63,728 nucleotides of DNA, taken from an uncultured Pseudomonadota bacterium. Its GTDB lineage: Bacteria; Myxococcota_A; UBA796; JAFGLY01. Position 1 is the first letter of the stretch, and each line of letters opens with the position of its first letter. Below are positions 25,486-33,825 of the stretch, piece by piece. The notes beneath the pieces are model-generated. The model worked only from the letters and a program-made list of their open reading frames with translations. It was not told where the DNA came from and made no database searches. A program made the position numbers and the translations under genes. The stretch is from positions 1-63,728 of the forward strand of contig CALDOK010000281.1 in assembly GCA_937912125.1 (NCBI GenBank). The letters run 5' to 3'.

Positions 25486-27219
25486 TCAGTCCAGCTCGAT
25501 GACGTCTTCCTGGGTGACCCGGGCGACCTCATCGATGGACGTGACGCCGTCGAGCACCTTGCGGATGCCGTCGTCACGCAGGGTGCGCATGCCGTTCAGG
25601 ATGGCCTTGGCGCGGACCGTGCCCGCGTTGGCGTTGGTGGAGACCAGCGCCCGGATCTCTTCGTCCACCGAGAGCAGCTCGTAGATGCCTGAGCGGCCGC
25701 GGTAGCCCTTCTCGAGGCACTCCTTGCAGCCGTTGGCCTGGTAGATGGTCATGCCCCGGGCCATGGCCTGCCGCAGGGTGGTCATGGCGTTGTCGCCCAG
25801 GCCCAGGCCGCGCAGCTCTTCCATGGAGGGGTGGTGAGGCTTCTTGCAGTGGTCGCACAGGCGACGCACCAGGCGCTGGGCCAGGATGGCCACGATGGAT
25901 GACGACACCAGGAAGGGCTCCACGCCCATGTCGCTCAGGCGGGAGAAGGCCGTGGGCGCGTCGTTGGTGTGCAGGGTGGAGAAGACCAGGTGGCCCGTGA
26001 GCGAAGCCTGGACCGCGTTGTCGGCGGTCTCCACGTCACGGATCTCACCGACCAGGATGACGTCGGGGTCTTGGCGCAGGTGGGCACGCAAGGTGGAGGC
26101 GAAGGTCAGCTCGATCTTGGGGTTGACCTGGGTCTGCCCGATGCCGCGCAGCTCGTACTCGATGGGATCCTCGATGGTGAGGATGTTCTTGTCGGGGGAG
26201 TTGATCTCCGACAGGGCCGAGTACAGGGTGGTGGTCTTGCCCGACCCGGTGGGGCCGGTGACCAGCAGGATGCCGTGGGGCAGCCGGATGCAGCGGCGGA
26301 AGGCCTCGAGGGTGTCCTGGCCCATGCCCACGTGGTCGAGGTTGAAGACCGTGCCCTTCTCGAGGATGCGCATGACCACCCGCTCGCCGTGGCGCACGGG
26401 CAAGGTGCTGACGCGCAGGTCGATCTCGCGGCCCGCCATGCGGGTGCGGATGCGGCCATCCTGAGGGACGCGCTTCTCGGCGATGTTCAGGCCGGCCATG
26501 ATCTTGACGCGGCTGACGATGGAGGCCTGCAGCCGGGCGGGGGGCTTGACCACCTCGTAGAGCACGCCGTCGACGCGGAAGCGGACGGCCAGCTCCTTCT
26601 CGAAGGGCTCGATGTGGATGTCGGACGCGCCCTCTTTGATGGCCTGGGTGAGCAGGGAGTTGACGAAGCGGATGATGGGCGCCTGGTTGGGGTCGTCCAG
26701 CAGGTCGGCGTCGAGGTCCAGGTCGTCGTGGTGTTCGTCGTCCTGGTCCTCGATCTCCTCCATGACCGCCGAGGCGGTGCGCGACGCCTTGTCGAAGCTC
26801 TTGTTGATGACGTTCTGCAGCAGATCGTGGGGCATCAGCACCGGTCGGCAGCGCCGCCCCAGGAGCATGCGGAGATCATCGAGGGAGGTGAGCGCGTCGA
26901 GCCTGGCGATGGCCACCAAGACGGCGTCGCCGTCTTCGTACAGGGGGAGCACACCCTGGTCACGGGCCAGGTGGAGTGGAATCCTGCGCACAAGACCGAC
27001 GTCCACCCGCTCGAGGTCCACAGCCTCGAGGATGGGCAGCCCGGACAGCGCGCTCAGGCTGCGGGCCAGGGCCAGGCTATCGACACCAGCGGTGCGACGC
27101 AGGGCTTCGAGCAGGCCCAGGCCATCCTTGGTGGCCAGGCTGTGGGCGCTGGTGATTGCCTCGGGCGAGACGCCGCGGGCGCCAAGCTCCTGCTCGAGGG
27201 GGATCCGGCGGATGCCCAT
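25486..27219 (-). CDS. gspE: type II secretion ATPase GspE
   Basis: 577 residues with an N-terminal MshEN/GspE-N domain (about 1-150), a linker rich in Asp, then the hexameric ATPase: SDIHIEPFEKELAVRFRVDG, Walker A GPTGSGKTTTLYS, Asp box ILTIEDPIEYELRG, Walker B DPDVILVGEIRD and His box HLVFSTLHTNDA. A CDHC...CKEC tetracysteine zinc site sits in the C-terminal domain, as in canonical GspE. It powers pseudopilus assembly at the membrane. ATG 27219 follows the gspD stop by 2 bp. Confidence 0.97.
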   Translation of the reverse strand: MGIRRIPLEQELGARGVSPEAITSAHSLATKDGLGLLEALRRTAGVDSLALARSLSALSGLPILEAVDLERVDVGLVRRIPLHLARDQGVLPLYEDGDAVLVAIARLDALTSLDDLRMLLGRRCRPVLMPHDLLQNVINKSFDKASRTASAVMEEIEDQDDEHHDDLDLDADLLDDPNQAPIIRFVNSLLTQAIKEGASDIHIEPFEKELAVRFRVDGVLYEVVKPPARLQASIVSRVKIMAGLNIAEKRVPQDGRIRTRMAGREIDLRVSTLPVRHGERVVMRILEKGTVFNLDHVGMGQDTLEAFRRCIRLPHGILLVTGPTGSGKTTTLYSALSEINSPDKNILTIEDPIEYELRGIGQTQVNPKIELTFASTLRAHLRQDPDVILVGEIRDVETADNAVQASLTGHLVFSTLHTNDAPTAFSRLSDMGVEPFLVSSSIVAILAQRLVRRLCDHCKKPHHPSMEELRGLGLGDNAMTTLRQAMARGMTIYQANGCKECLEKGYRGRSGIYELLSVDEEIRALVSTNANAGTVRAKAILNGMRTLRDDGIRKVLDGVTSIDEVARVTQEDVIELD

Positions 27220-27221
27220 CG

Positions 27222-29930
27222 TTAGTTCGCCCCCTCGCCCTCGGTGGAGGCGTCGTCGGGAGTCTCGCTGACGTTCATCCACCTCTGCAGCGGATCATCG
27301 GGCAAGGACTCGCTGGTGGAGGGGACGTCCTCGGGCGTGGTCTCCGGCTCGGGCTGGGTGCTGCTCTCCAGCAACTCACCGCTACCTGTGATGGTGGTGA
27401 CGTTGGAGCCGCCGGTGACCTTGGTGCGGTACACCGAGGGTTCGTCCACCACGTTCATGGAGTACTGCAGCAGCTTGGCAAGTTCCCGCTGTTGGTCCTC
27501 GGCGTTCTTGCCGTAGAACCGACGGATGAACTCGTTCCGCTGCGCGACCTTGACCCGGTAGACCTCCTCGAGGTCTTCGGGGCCGTCGATGACGTGGGGG
27601 GTGAGGAAGATGAGCAGGTTGGTCTTGCGGCTGACGGTGCGCCGTCCGCGGAAGAGCGCGCCGATCAGCGGCAGGTCGCCCAGCAGGGGGATCTTGCTCT
27701 CCACCTCGGTGTCGGTGTTGCCGATGAGCCCGCCCAGCACCACGGTCTGGTTGTCCCGGACCACCACGGTGGTCTCGGCCGAGCGCTTCGAGGTGATGAA
27801 GCCCGCGGTGGACACGTCCAGGCCCTGGGAGTCCTCTTCGACCTCCTGGACCTCCTGGTACACCTCGAGGGTGACGTAGTTGGACTCGTTGATCTGGGGG
27901 GTGACCTTGAGCGTGGTGGCCACGTCTTCGCGCTGGTAGCTGACGATGGGGTTGTTGTTCGAGTCGCGGCCGGTGGACACCGGGAACGGGATGTTGCGGC
28001 CGACCACGAACTGGGCTTCCTCGTTGTCGGTGGTCAGCACGTTGGGAGTGCTGATGATGTTGACCGCCGAGTTGGCCTGCAGTGCGTTGAGCGCCACACC
28101 GAAGACGGGCACCGACAGATCCATGCTGCTGCCCGAGCCGTCGCCCACGCTGAGGGTCATGGCCTGGCCGAACACGCCCATGGCCAGCCCGGACAGCGCG
28201 TCCTGGGTGAGGCCCATGGAGGAGCCGTTGAGCTGCGCGGAGTAGACGCTGTAGTTGCCGTCGTCGCCCATGGCGCCGGTGTGGTAGCCCAGGCCGAAGT
28301 CGAAGGTGTCCTCGCTGGCCATCTCGAGGATGACCACCTCGACGAAGACCTGCTTGCGCCGGATGTCGAGCTTGTCGATGACCTGCTTGATGATGCGGAA
28401 GTCTTCGGGCGAGGCGATGATCACCAGGGAGTTGGTGTTCTCGTCGCTGGCCACTCGCATCCCGGACTCGAAGGCGGCCACCGCGCCCGTGGATGAGCCC
28501 TCTGCGGTGGCGCCGGCCTTGTCATCCCCAGGGCGCATGCCCGGACCGCGGCCGCCCTGGGCGCCGCGGGCGCCGGAGCGGGAGGACGACGAAGACGAAG
28601 AGCTCGAGCTGGAGTTGGCCAGGTTGGACAGCACCTGAGCGACGTCCTCGGCCTTGGCGTGCTCGAGGTAGATGACATGGATCTGGGAGCGGGAGGACGG
28701 GTCCACGTCCACGTCGAGCTTCTTGACCAGCTCCATGATGGCGCCCATGGCCTCTTGGTTGGCCTGGATGATCAGGGAATTGGTGCGCTCGTCGCTGATG
28801 ATCTTCGAGATGTAGCTGCCTTCGCCCACGGTGGTGGAGGCGGCCTCGGTGCTGGCGGCGGACTCCTTGCCCTTGCTGCGGCGGGAGTTCCGCTGAGCGC
28901 GTCGCCGGGCCGCCGCGGTCTGGGCGTCGTCGTTGCTGGAGCTGGAGCTGCCCTCGACCGCGTACATCTCCTCGAGGATGGTCTCGACGTCGGCGGCCTC
29001 GGCGTAGGCCAGGGTGACGATCTCGATGGCGGACTTGGGCGAGGCCACGTCGAGCTCGTTGATGATGCCGTAGACCCGCCGGATGTTGGTGGCCGCGTCG
29101 GTGATGATCAGCGTGTTGGTGGGCGAGTAGGCGATCACCCTGCCGTTGCCGGAGAGCAGGTCCTTGACCACCGACGAGATGTCCTTGACCGCGACGTTCT
29201 CGAGGTTGATGATCTGGGTGACGAAGTTGTCGGTGTAGGGGATGCTGTCGCCGTGGTAGACGCGCAGCGGGGACTTGGAGGCCTCGCCGGACTTGACCAC
29301 CTTGGTGGCCTTGCCAACGGTGACGGTGGTGTAGCCCGCCACCTCGAGGGCCGAGAGGAAGGCCTCGTAGGCCTCGGCCACGGTGACCTGCTGATGGCTG
29401 ATGATCGTGATGTTGCCGCTGAGCTTGTCCCCGAGGATGAAGTTTCGGCCCGTGATGTAGGCCATGTACTTGATGATCTCGTTGATGTCCGTGTCGACGT
29501 AGTCGATGGTGACCTTGGAGTTTGGGTCGAGCACGGGGGGACGCTGAGCGTTCTCGTCGGGGCCGGTGACCCCACCGTCGTCATCGTCGCTGTCGCTATA
29601 GCTGGACGACTGGCTGGACGACTGGCTGGACGTAGGGGGGTCTTCCTCGTCATCGATGGCGGGAGGGGGAGGCGGAGGCGGCTCGTCGCCGCGCTCAGCG
29701 TCCTGGCCCCCGATGGGCTTGCGCGACGGGCCGGGCATGCCACGACGCAGCGGGCCGGCGGGGCCAGGCAGCATGGGCATAGGCCGGATGGGCCCGATCT
29801 CGACGTCTTCCGCGTCGTCGTCGGGTGGGGGATCGTCCTGACCGACCGCGGCAGGCGAGACGCCCAGTCCGAGTGCCAAGAGGAGGGCGAGCCAGGCGGG
29901 GGCCGAGGTTCGGGGGTGAGTCATGCTCAT
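27222..29930 (-). CDS. gspD: type II secretion outer-membrane secretin GspD
   Basis: About 902 residues. Signal peptide (WLALLLALGLGVSPAAVGQ), then ~115 residues of Pro-, Asp- and Ser-rich linker that is not part of the usual secretin. N0 (VTIDYVDTDINEIIKYMAYITGRNFILG), N1-N3 repeats (KDISSVVKDLLSG, AEAADVETILEEMY, AKAEDVAQVLSNL) and the secretin barrel (VFVEVVILEMASEDTFDFGLGYH; IPLLGDLPLIGALFRGR) follow. Ser-rich insertions interrupt N2 and N3. It forms the outer-membrane channel. The start is ambiguous: ATG 29930 has GGAG upstream; ATG 29960 overlaps the gspC stop as TGATG and adds ten residues. Confidence 0.96.
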   Translation of the reverse strand: MSMTHPRTSAPAWLALLLALGLGVSPAAVGQDDPPPDDDAEDVEIGPIRPMPMLPGPAGPLRRGMPGPSRKPIGGQDAERGDEPPPPPPPAIDDEEDPPTSSQSSSQSSSYSDSDDDDGGVTGPDENAQRPPVLDPNSKVTIDYVDTDINEIIKYMAYITGRNFILGDKLSGNITIISHQQVTVAEAYEAFLSALEVAGYTTVTVGKATKVVKSGEASKSPLRVYHGDSIPYTDNFVTQIINLENVAVKDISSVVKDLLSGNGRVIAYSPTNTLIITDAATNIRRVYGIINELDVASPKSAIEIVTLAYAEAADVETILEEMYAVEGSSSSSNDDAQTAAARRRAQRNSRRSKGKESAASTEAASTTVGEGSYISKIISDERTNSLIIQANQEAMGAIMELVKKLDVDVDPSSRSQIHVIYLEHAKAEDVAQVLSNLANSSSSSSSSSSSRSGARGAQGGRGPGMRPGDDKAGATAEGSSTGAVAAFESGMRVASDENTNSLVIIASPEDFRIIKQVIDKLDIRRKQVFVEVVILEMASEDTFDFGLGYHTGAMGDDGNYSVYSAQLNGSSMGLTQDALSGLAMGVFGQAMTLSVGDGSGSSMDLSVPVFGVALNALQANSAVNIISTPNVLTTDNEEAQFVVGRNIPFPVSTGRDSNNNPIVSYQREDVATTLKVTPQINESNYVTLEVYQEVQEVEEDSQGLDVSTAGFITSKRSAETTVVVRDNQTVVLGGLIGNTDTEVESKIPLLGDLPLIGALFRGRRTVSRKTNLLIFLTPHVIDGPEDLEEVYRVKVAQRNEFIRRFYGKNAEDQQRELAKLLQYSMNVVDEPSVYRTKVTGGSNVTTITGSGELLESSTQPEPETTPEDVPSTSESLPDDPLQRWMNVSETPDDASTEGEGAN

Positions 29931-29959
29931 CGCACAGCGCTCCGGGAGCAGGAACCGCA

Positions 29960-30973
29960 TCAGCGGATCGAGTACTCGAAGTTATTCTTCTGGTTTCTGC
30001 GGGTGATATCGAAGGAGAACTGGCTCTCGCTCTGCATGGCCTGGAAGGCCCCCATGGCGCCGGTGGCGCTGCTCAGAGGGGTGCCGTTGACGCCATGGAT
30101 CACGTCGCCGTTCTTGATGCCGAGCTTCTGCAGCAGGCTGCCGCGGCGGATGGCCGAGAGCCGGAAGCCATCGATCTCGCCGTCGGGGCCCTTGTGGGGG
30201 GTGGCCCGAACCTGGGAGATCAGGGAGTCGATGTTGCCCATCGCGCTGGCGATGACGCTCTGGTCCACATCCCAGGAGTACTCGCCGGTCTTGGTGATGC
30301 CGGCGTCCTCGTCTTCGACCTCGCCCTTGCTGCTGCGGCTGGAGGTGACCGCCTTGGTCCCCTCGCCGCCCATGTCGATGTACTCGATGGTGCCATCGCT
30401 GCGGCGGATGACCACCTTCTTCTGCTCGATGCGGACGATGGTGGCCTCACCGAGCAGGTCGTCGCCGATGCCGTAGCCCTGCACCGAGGCCTCGCGCCGG
30501 TCGCCGCTGGTGATCAGCGCCGAGCTGTACTCCTCGGGCTCGGCGACCACCGTGGCGAGCAGCGTGACATCCAGGCTGGTGCGCCGGCCGTCGATGCCCG
30601 GGTCCACGTCGCCGCTGCTGGTGGAGCCCACAGCGGTGGAGTCGAAGATGTTTCGACGCAGGATGGGATCGGCGTAGGTGTTCTTGGAGAGGGCCCGGCT
30701 GGAGTCCCGGGAGCGCTGCCTGCGCGCCGCGGCCCCGTCAGACTCGGTGGTCTGGGCCTTGCTGACCACGGCGCCATCGGGCAGTCGCAGCAGCACCCGC
30801 AGGCCTTGGCCCGCGCCAAAGGCGAGCACCAGCGCCACCGCGGCGATGATGCCGCCGGTCTTGGCCCATGTGGACGTGTTCAGGGACCACTGTTCTGGCT
30901 TGTCTTCGTGCTCCACGATGCCTCGCCGTGCAGAACCGCTTGGGGGTGGGATGAAAGCCTGAGCAATTACCAT
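29960..30973 (-). CDS. gspC: type II secretion protein GspC with PDZ domain
   Basis: 337 residues. One transmembrane helix (GGIIAAVALVLAFGAGQGLRVLL at about 40-62), an HR domain (LRRNIFDST...SLDVTLLATVVAEPEEYSSALI...YGIGDDLLGEATIVRI) that contacts the GspD N0 domain, and a C-terminal PDZ domain (FRLSAIRRGSLLQKLGIKNGDVIHGVNGTPL). It links the inner platform to the secretin and may recognise substrates. First gene of the operon; AGGGA lies 8 nt before ATG 30973. Divergent from the nucleotide cyclase. Confidence 0.95.
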   Translation of the reverse strand: MVIAQAFIPPPSGSARRGIVEHEDKPEQWSLNTSTWAKTGGIIAAVALVLAFGAGQGLRVLLRLPDGAVVSKAQTTESDGAAARRQRSRDSSRALSKNTYADPILRRNIFDSTAVGSTSSGDVDPGIDGRRTSLDVTLLATVVAEPEEYSSALITSGDRREASVQGYGIGDDLLGEATIVRIEQKKVVIRRSDGTIEYIDMGGEGTKAVTSSRSSKGEVEDEDAGITKTGEYSWDVDQSVIASAMGNIDSLISQVRATPHKGPDGEIDGFRLSAIRRGSLLQKLGIKNGDVIHGVNGTPLSSATGAMGAFQAMQSESQFSFDITRRNQKNNFEYSIR

Positions 30974-31201
30974 GCCATGTGTCCCTATGCACGAAGCAGG
31001 CGTATCCTCCAGCGAACGCCATCAGCGCCGGACAGCTTGACACTCGCGGTCGCCCTGAGGCCCCGTGGTTTGACAAGCTGACAATGCCGCAGCCATCGGC
31101 CCTCGAGACGAATACCGGCGGTCCTGGATGAGAGGCCGGGGCTCGACTGAGCCCGCTCGCCAAAGTATGCTCACAGCCCACTGATCGATGCGGAGCCGCC
31201 C
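30974..31201. promoter_or_regulatory. divergent control region, gsp operon / nucleotide cyclase
   Basis: This 228-bp gap must hold the promoter of the twelve-gene gsp operon and that of the cyclase cluster. Two TTGACA hexamers on the plus strand (31037-31042 and 31070-31075) lie 33 bp apart, and the arms cagcttg (31033-31039) and caagctg (31074-31080) form an inverted repeat around them. No convincing -10 is visible at the expected spacing. An operator or extended promoter is possible but not shown. Confidence 0.35.
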
Positions 31202-32731
31202 GTGCCCACAGCAACCCGTACGGTCGTCTTCACGGACCTCGCCAACTACACCGCCTCGGTCTCGCGCTCCAACCGCGAGGCCCTGCGGGATCTGCTGCGA
31301 AGTCACGAAGCCCTTGTGATCCCTACCCTTCGGCGCCACAACGGCCGCGTGGTCAAGAACCTCGGCGACTCGTTCATGGCGTTGTTCGACTCGGCCACCG
31401 ACGCCATCCGCGCGGGCCTGGACCTGGTCGACACGGCGGCCGCCGAGGGCCTGTCCATCCGCATCAGCGCGGCCACAGGCGACGTCGAGGAGATCGAAGG
31501 CGACGCCTTCGGCGACGCCGTGAACCTCAGCGCTCGGATCAACAGCAAGACCCCGGCGGACGAGGTCTGGTTCAGCGAGTCGACCTTCCACTGCATGAAC
31601 CAAGCCGAGATCCCCTGGGATCGCGTGGGCCTCTACACCCTCAAGGGCATCGCCGGCGACGTCCCGGTCTACCGCGCGGTCCCCTCCAGCCGCGCCTGGC
31701 TGCCCGAGCAAGTGGCCCTGGCGGCGCGCCAGCACACCCTGGTGGTGCTGCGCCCCGATCAGCCCACGCCTCCGCTGCCTCCCGAGCCCATCATCCTGGC
31801 CCTGGGCTTCACCCCCGGCGGTGACATCCTGCGCCGGGCGGTGGACTCCCTGCCGGTGCTCGATCCGGCCTGCCTCTACCTGGCGGCCATGCACATCGCC
31901 CCGGGCGATCGGTTCTCCTGGGAGCGCGACGGGCACGGCTTGGTGATCGGCACCCCCGACGCCATCGAGGACGCCATCATCGAACAGCAGCGGGTCGTCA
32001 CCCAGGACGCCGGCTCCAACACCATCATCCTCGACACCGGCTTCAACGCCGCGCTGGAGATCTGCTACGCCGGGCTGGCCCTGCCCGCCGTGCCCATGTC
32101 CGACGTGGTGGGCGGCTACTCCTACGACCTGGTCGAGCACGGCCAGTGGGTCAACGCCTCCGACCAGTCCCTGGCGCGGATCGACGTCTCCCCCGCCGGC
32201 GTCTTCGTCATCGCGACCTCCACCCGGGTCGCCATCGGCGACAGGCCGGTGCGGCTGCGCGAGCGTTTGGAGCTTCGTGACGGCGCGATGGTGCGCGTGG
32301 GCGATCAGGTCCACCGCTACCAGGTCTCCCTGTCCGACCCCTACTTCGGCTTCCTGCTGTGCGAGACCCCCAGCAACATCCTGGTGGCCGAAGGTCAGCG
32401 GGCCGAGTTGGGCCGCGAGCCCGCCCACCCGGGGCTCTCCCTGCCCGACCGCCGCGGTCAGGCGAACATCCGCTGGTGCGCCGGCGCCCGCGCCGCCCGG
32501 GCCCGCGAGTCGGGCTTCACCCTCGACAGGGCCCTCGCTGGCCGGCACCAGGTGGCCATCACGCCGCGCGGGGGCAGCTGCATCGTCGAGCCCCTGCACG
32601 AGCGCTGCCCCACCTGGGTGTGGCGGGTCAGTGGTGAGCTCGCCCGGGCGGCTCAGGCCACCCCCGTGCCCATCGGCGAGCACCTGATCGTGGGCACCAC
32701 CGTCATCGCACTGCGGCAGCCCATTCGTTAG
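31202..32731 (+). CDS. class III adenylate/guanylate cyclase with C-terminal FHA-like region
   Basis: 509 residues, GTG start. Residues 1-165 form a class III cyclase domain with an apparently intact active site: metal-binding D12 (VVFTDLANYT) and D56 (VKNLGDSFM), K52, and the transition-state pair N108/R112 (GDAVNLSARI). K52 and D105 fit an ATP-using cyclase. The C-terminal ~180 residues contain beta-rich segments (RLELRDGAMVRVGDQVHRYQV; GEHLIVGTTVIALRQ) reminiscent of FHA domains, by eye only. No transmembrane segment, so it is cytoplasmic. It is divergent from gspC and followed by two cyclic-nucleotide-binding proteins, so it probably makes their ligand. Confidence 0.9.
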   Translation: MPTATRTVVFTDLANYTASVSRSNREALRDLLRSHEALVIPTLRRHNGRVVKNLGDSFMALFDSATDAIRAGLDLVDTAAAEGLSIRISAATGDVEEIEGDAFGDAVNLSARINSKTPADEVWFSESTFHCMNQAEIPWDRVGLYTLKGIAGDVPVYRAVPSSRAWLPEQVALAARQHTLVVLRPDQPTPPLPPEPIILALGFTPGGDILRRAVDSLPVLDPACLYLAAMHIAPGDRFSWERDGHGLVIGTPDAIEDAIIEQQRVVTQDAGSNTIILDTGFNAALEICYAGLALPAVPMSDVVGGYSYDLVEHGQWVNASDQSLARIDVSPAGVFVIATSTRVAIGDRPVRLRERLELRDGAMVRVGDQVHRYQVSLSDPYFGFLLCETPSNILVAEGQRAELGREPAHPGLSLPDRRGQANIRWCAGARAARARESGFTLDRALAGRHQVAITPRGGSCIVEPLHERCPTWVWRVSGELARAAQATPVPIGEHLIVGTTVIALRQPIR

Positions 32732-32767
32732 CGTCCCTCGCGGGGGGCCATCCGCAAGGTTGGAGCC

Positions 32768-33292
32768 ATGATCGAAACGGAACAGATCTTCGAGCGAGCC
32801 CGGTCCCTTCCGCTCTTCGCTTCCCTCTCCGAAGCCGAGCTGCAGGCCGTCCTGCTCCAGTGCCAGATCGCGCTGTACCTCAAGGGCAAGAACATCTTCC
32901 GCGAGGGCGCCCACGGTGACTCCCTCATGGTGGTGCTCCAGGGTGACATCAGCCTGCGCTGCGCCGCCGAAGACGGCGTCACGGTCGAGGTCGCCACCCT
33001 GGGCGAGGGTGCCGTGCTGGGCGAGATGGCGCTCATCGATCCCGCGCCTCGCGCGGCCACCGCCGTGGCGTCGGACAACACCCTGCTGCTCATCATGCAC
33101 AAAGACACCCTCGACCAGCTCATCGCCACAGACCACCCGGCAGCACCCAAGGTGCTGCAGCAGCTCCTTCAGCTCCTCGCCGGCCGCTTCCGCACCATGG
33201 AAGACCGCATCGGCGAGATCTTCGAGTCCAGGCTCGAGGTGCACCAGCCGGGCACACCGCAGGCCGCCTGGAACCTCGTCCCGGGGGAATGA
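32768..33292 (+). CDS. cyclic nucleotide-binding domain protein (CNB-1)
   Basis: 174 residues, essentially a single CNB domain (about 10-130) plus a C-terminal helix and tail. It starts with FERARSLPLFASLSEAELQAVL and has a canonical phosphate-binding cassette: VLGEMALIDPAPRAATAVA, with E86 for the ribose and R95 for the cyclic phosphate. No DNA-binding or enzymatic domain is attached, so it would act through protein partners. It lies 36 bp after the cyclase stop and overlaps the next CNB gene by 4 bp. Confidence 0.92.
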   Translation: MIETEQIFERARSLPLFASLSEAELQAVLLQCQIALYLKGKNIFREGAHGDSLMVVLQGDISLRCAAEDGVTVEVATLGEGAVLGEMALIDPAPRAATAVASDNTLLLIMHKDTLDQLIATDHPAAPKVLQQLLQLLAGRFRTMEDRIGEIFESRLEVHQPGTPQAAWNLVPGE

Positions 33293-33792
33293 CCATGTCC
33301 ATCGAGCCCGTCTTCCTCAAGGCCATCCCGCTGCTGCGCGGCTTCAGCTCCACCGAGCAGCGTGAGCTCGCCCGTATGCTCGAGCTCGTGCCGGTCGAGG
33401 CCGGTGTCAGGTTCATCGAGCAGGGCTCGACCAGCGGCGGCTTCTACTTCGTCCTGGACGGCCAGGTGCGCATCGCGCGGCAGCTCCCCAGTGGGCACGA
33501 GTTCACCCTGGCGCGCATGGGCAAGGGCCACGTCCTGGGATTCCTCACCATGGTCGACGGCCAGCCCCGCAGCGCCAACGTCATCGCCGAGACCAAGGCG
33601 GCCCTGGCGCACCTGCCCGCGGCGCGGTTCCAGGAACTCATCAGCTCGCCCAAGCCCATGGCTGTGCGCTTCCAGCGCCTGCTGGCCCGCGAGATGATCC
33701 GCACCCTGCGCCGCGCCAACCAGCGCTTCACCCGCGCCGCCACCCTGCCGCTCGAGGACTTCATGTCCCCTGAGCACTTCGGCGACGAGTAG
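33289..33792 (+). CDS. cyclic nucleotide-binding-like domain protein (CNB-2), altered cassette
   Basis: 167 residues with one CNB fold (FLKAIPLLRGFSSTEQRELARML, GGFYFVLDGQVRIARQL). The phosphate-binding cassette reads VLGFLTMVDGQPRSANV: R94 is kept but the ribose-contacting Glu is Phe (F85), so nucleotide binding may be weak, absent or changed. It begins within the stop of CNB-1 (ATGA at 33289-33292; an alternative ATG lies at 33295), so the two are made together and may form a heterodimer. No output domain. It ends 33 bp from the convergent phosphoribosyltransferase gene. Confidence 0.88.
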   Translation: MTMSIEPVFLKAIPLLRGFSSTEQRELARMLELVPVEAGVRFIEQGSTSGGFYFVLDGQVRIARQLPSGHEFTLARMGKGHVLGFLTMVDGQPRSANVIAETKAALAHLPAARFQELISSPKPMAVRFQRLLAREMIRTLRRANQRFTRAATLPLEDFMSPEHFGDE

Positions 33793-33825
33793 GCACCAGC
33801 GGCACCGCAGCTTCCCTTAGGGAGC

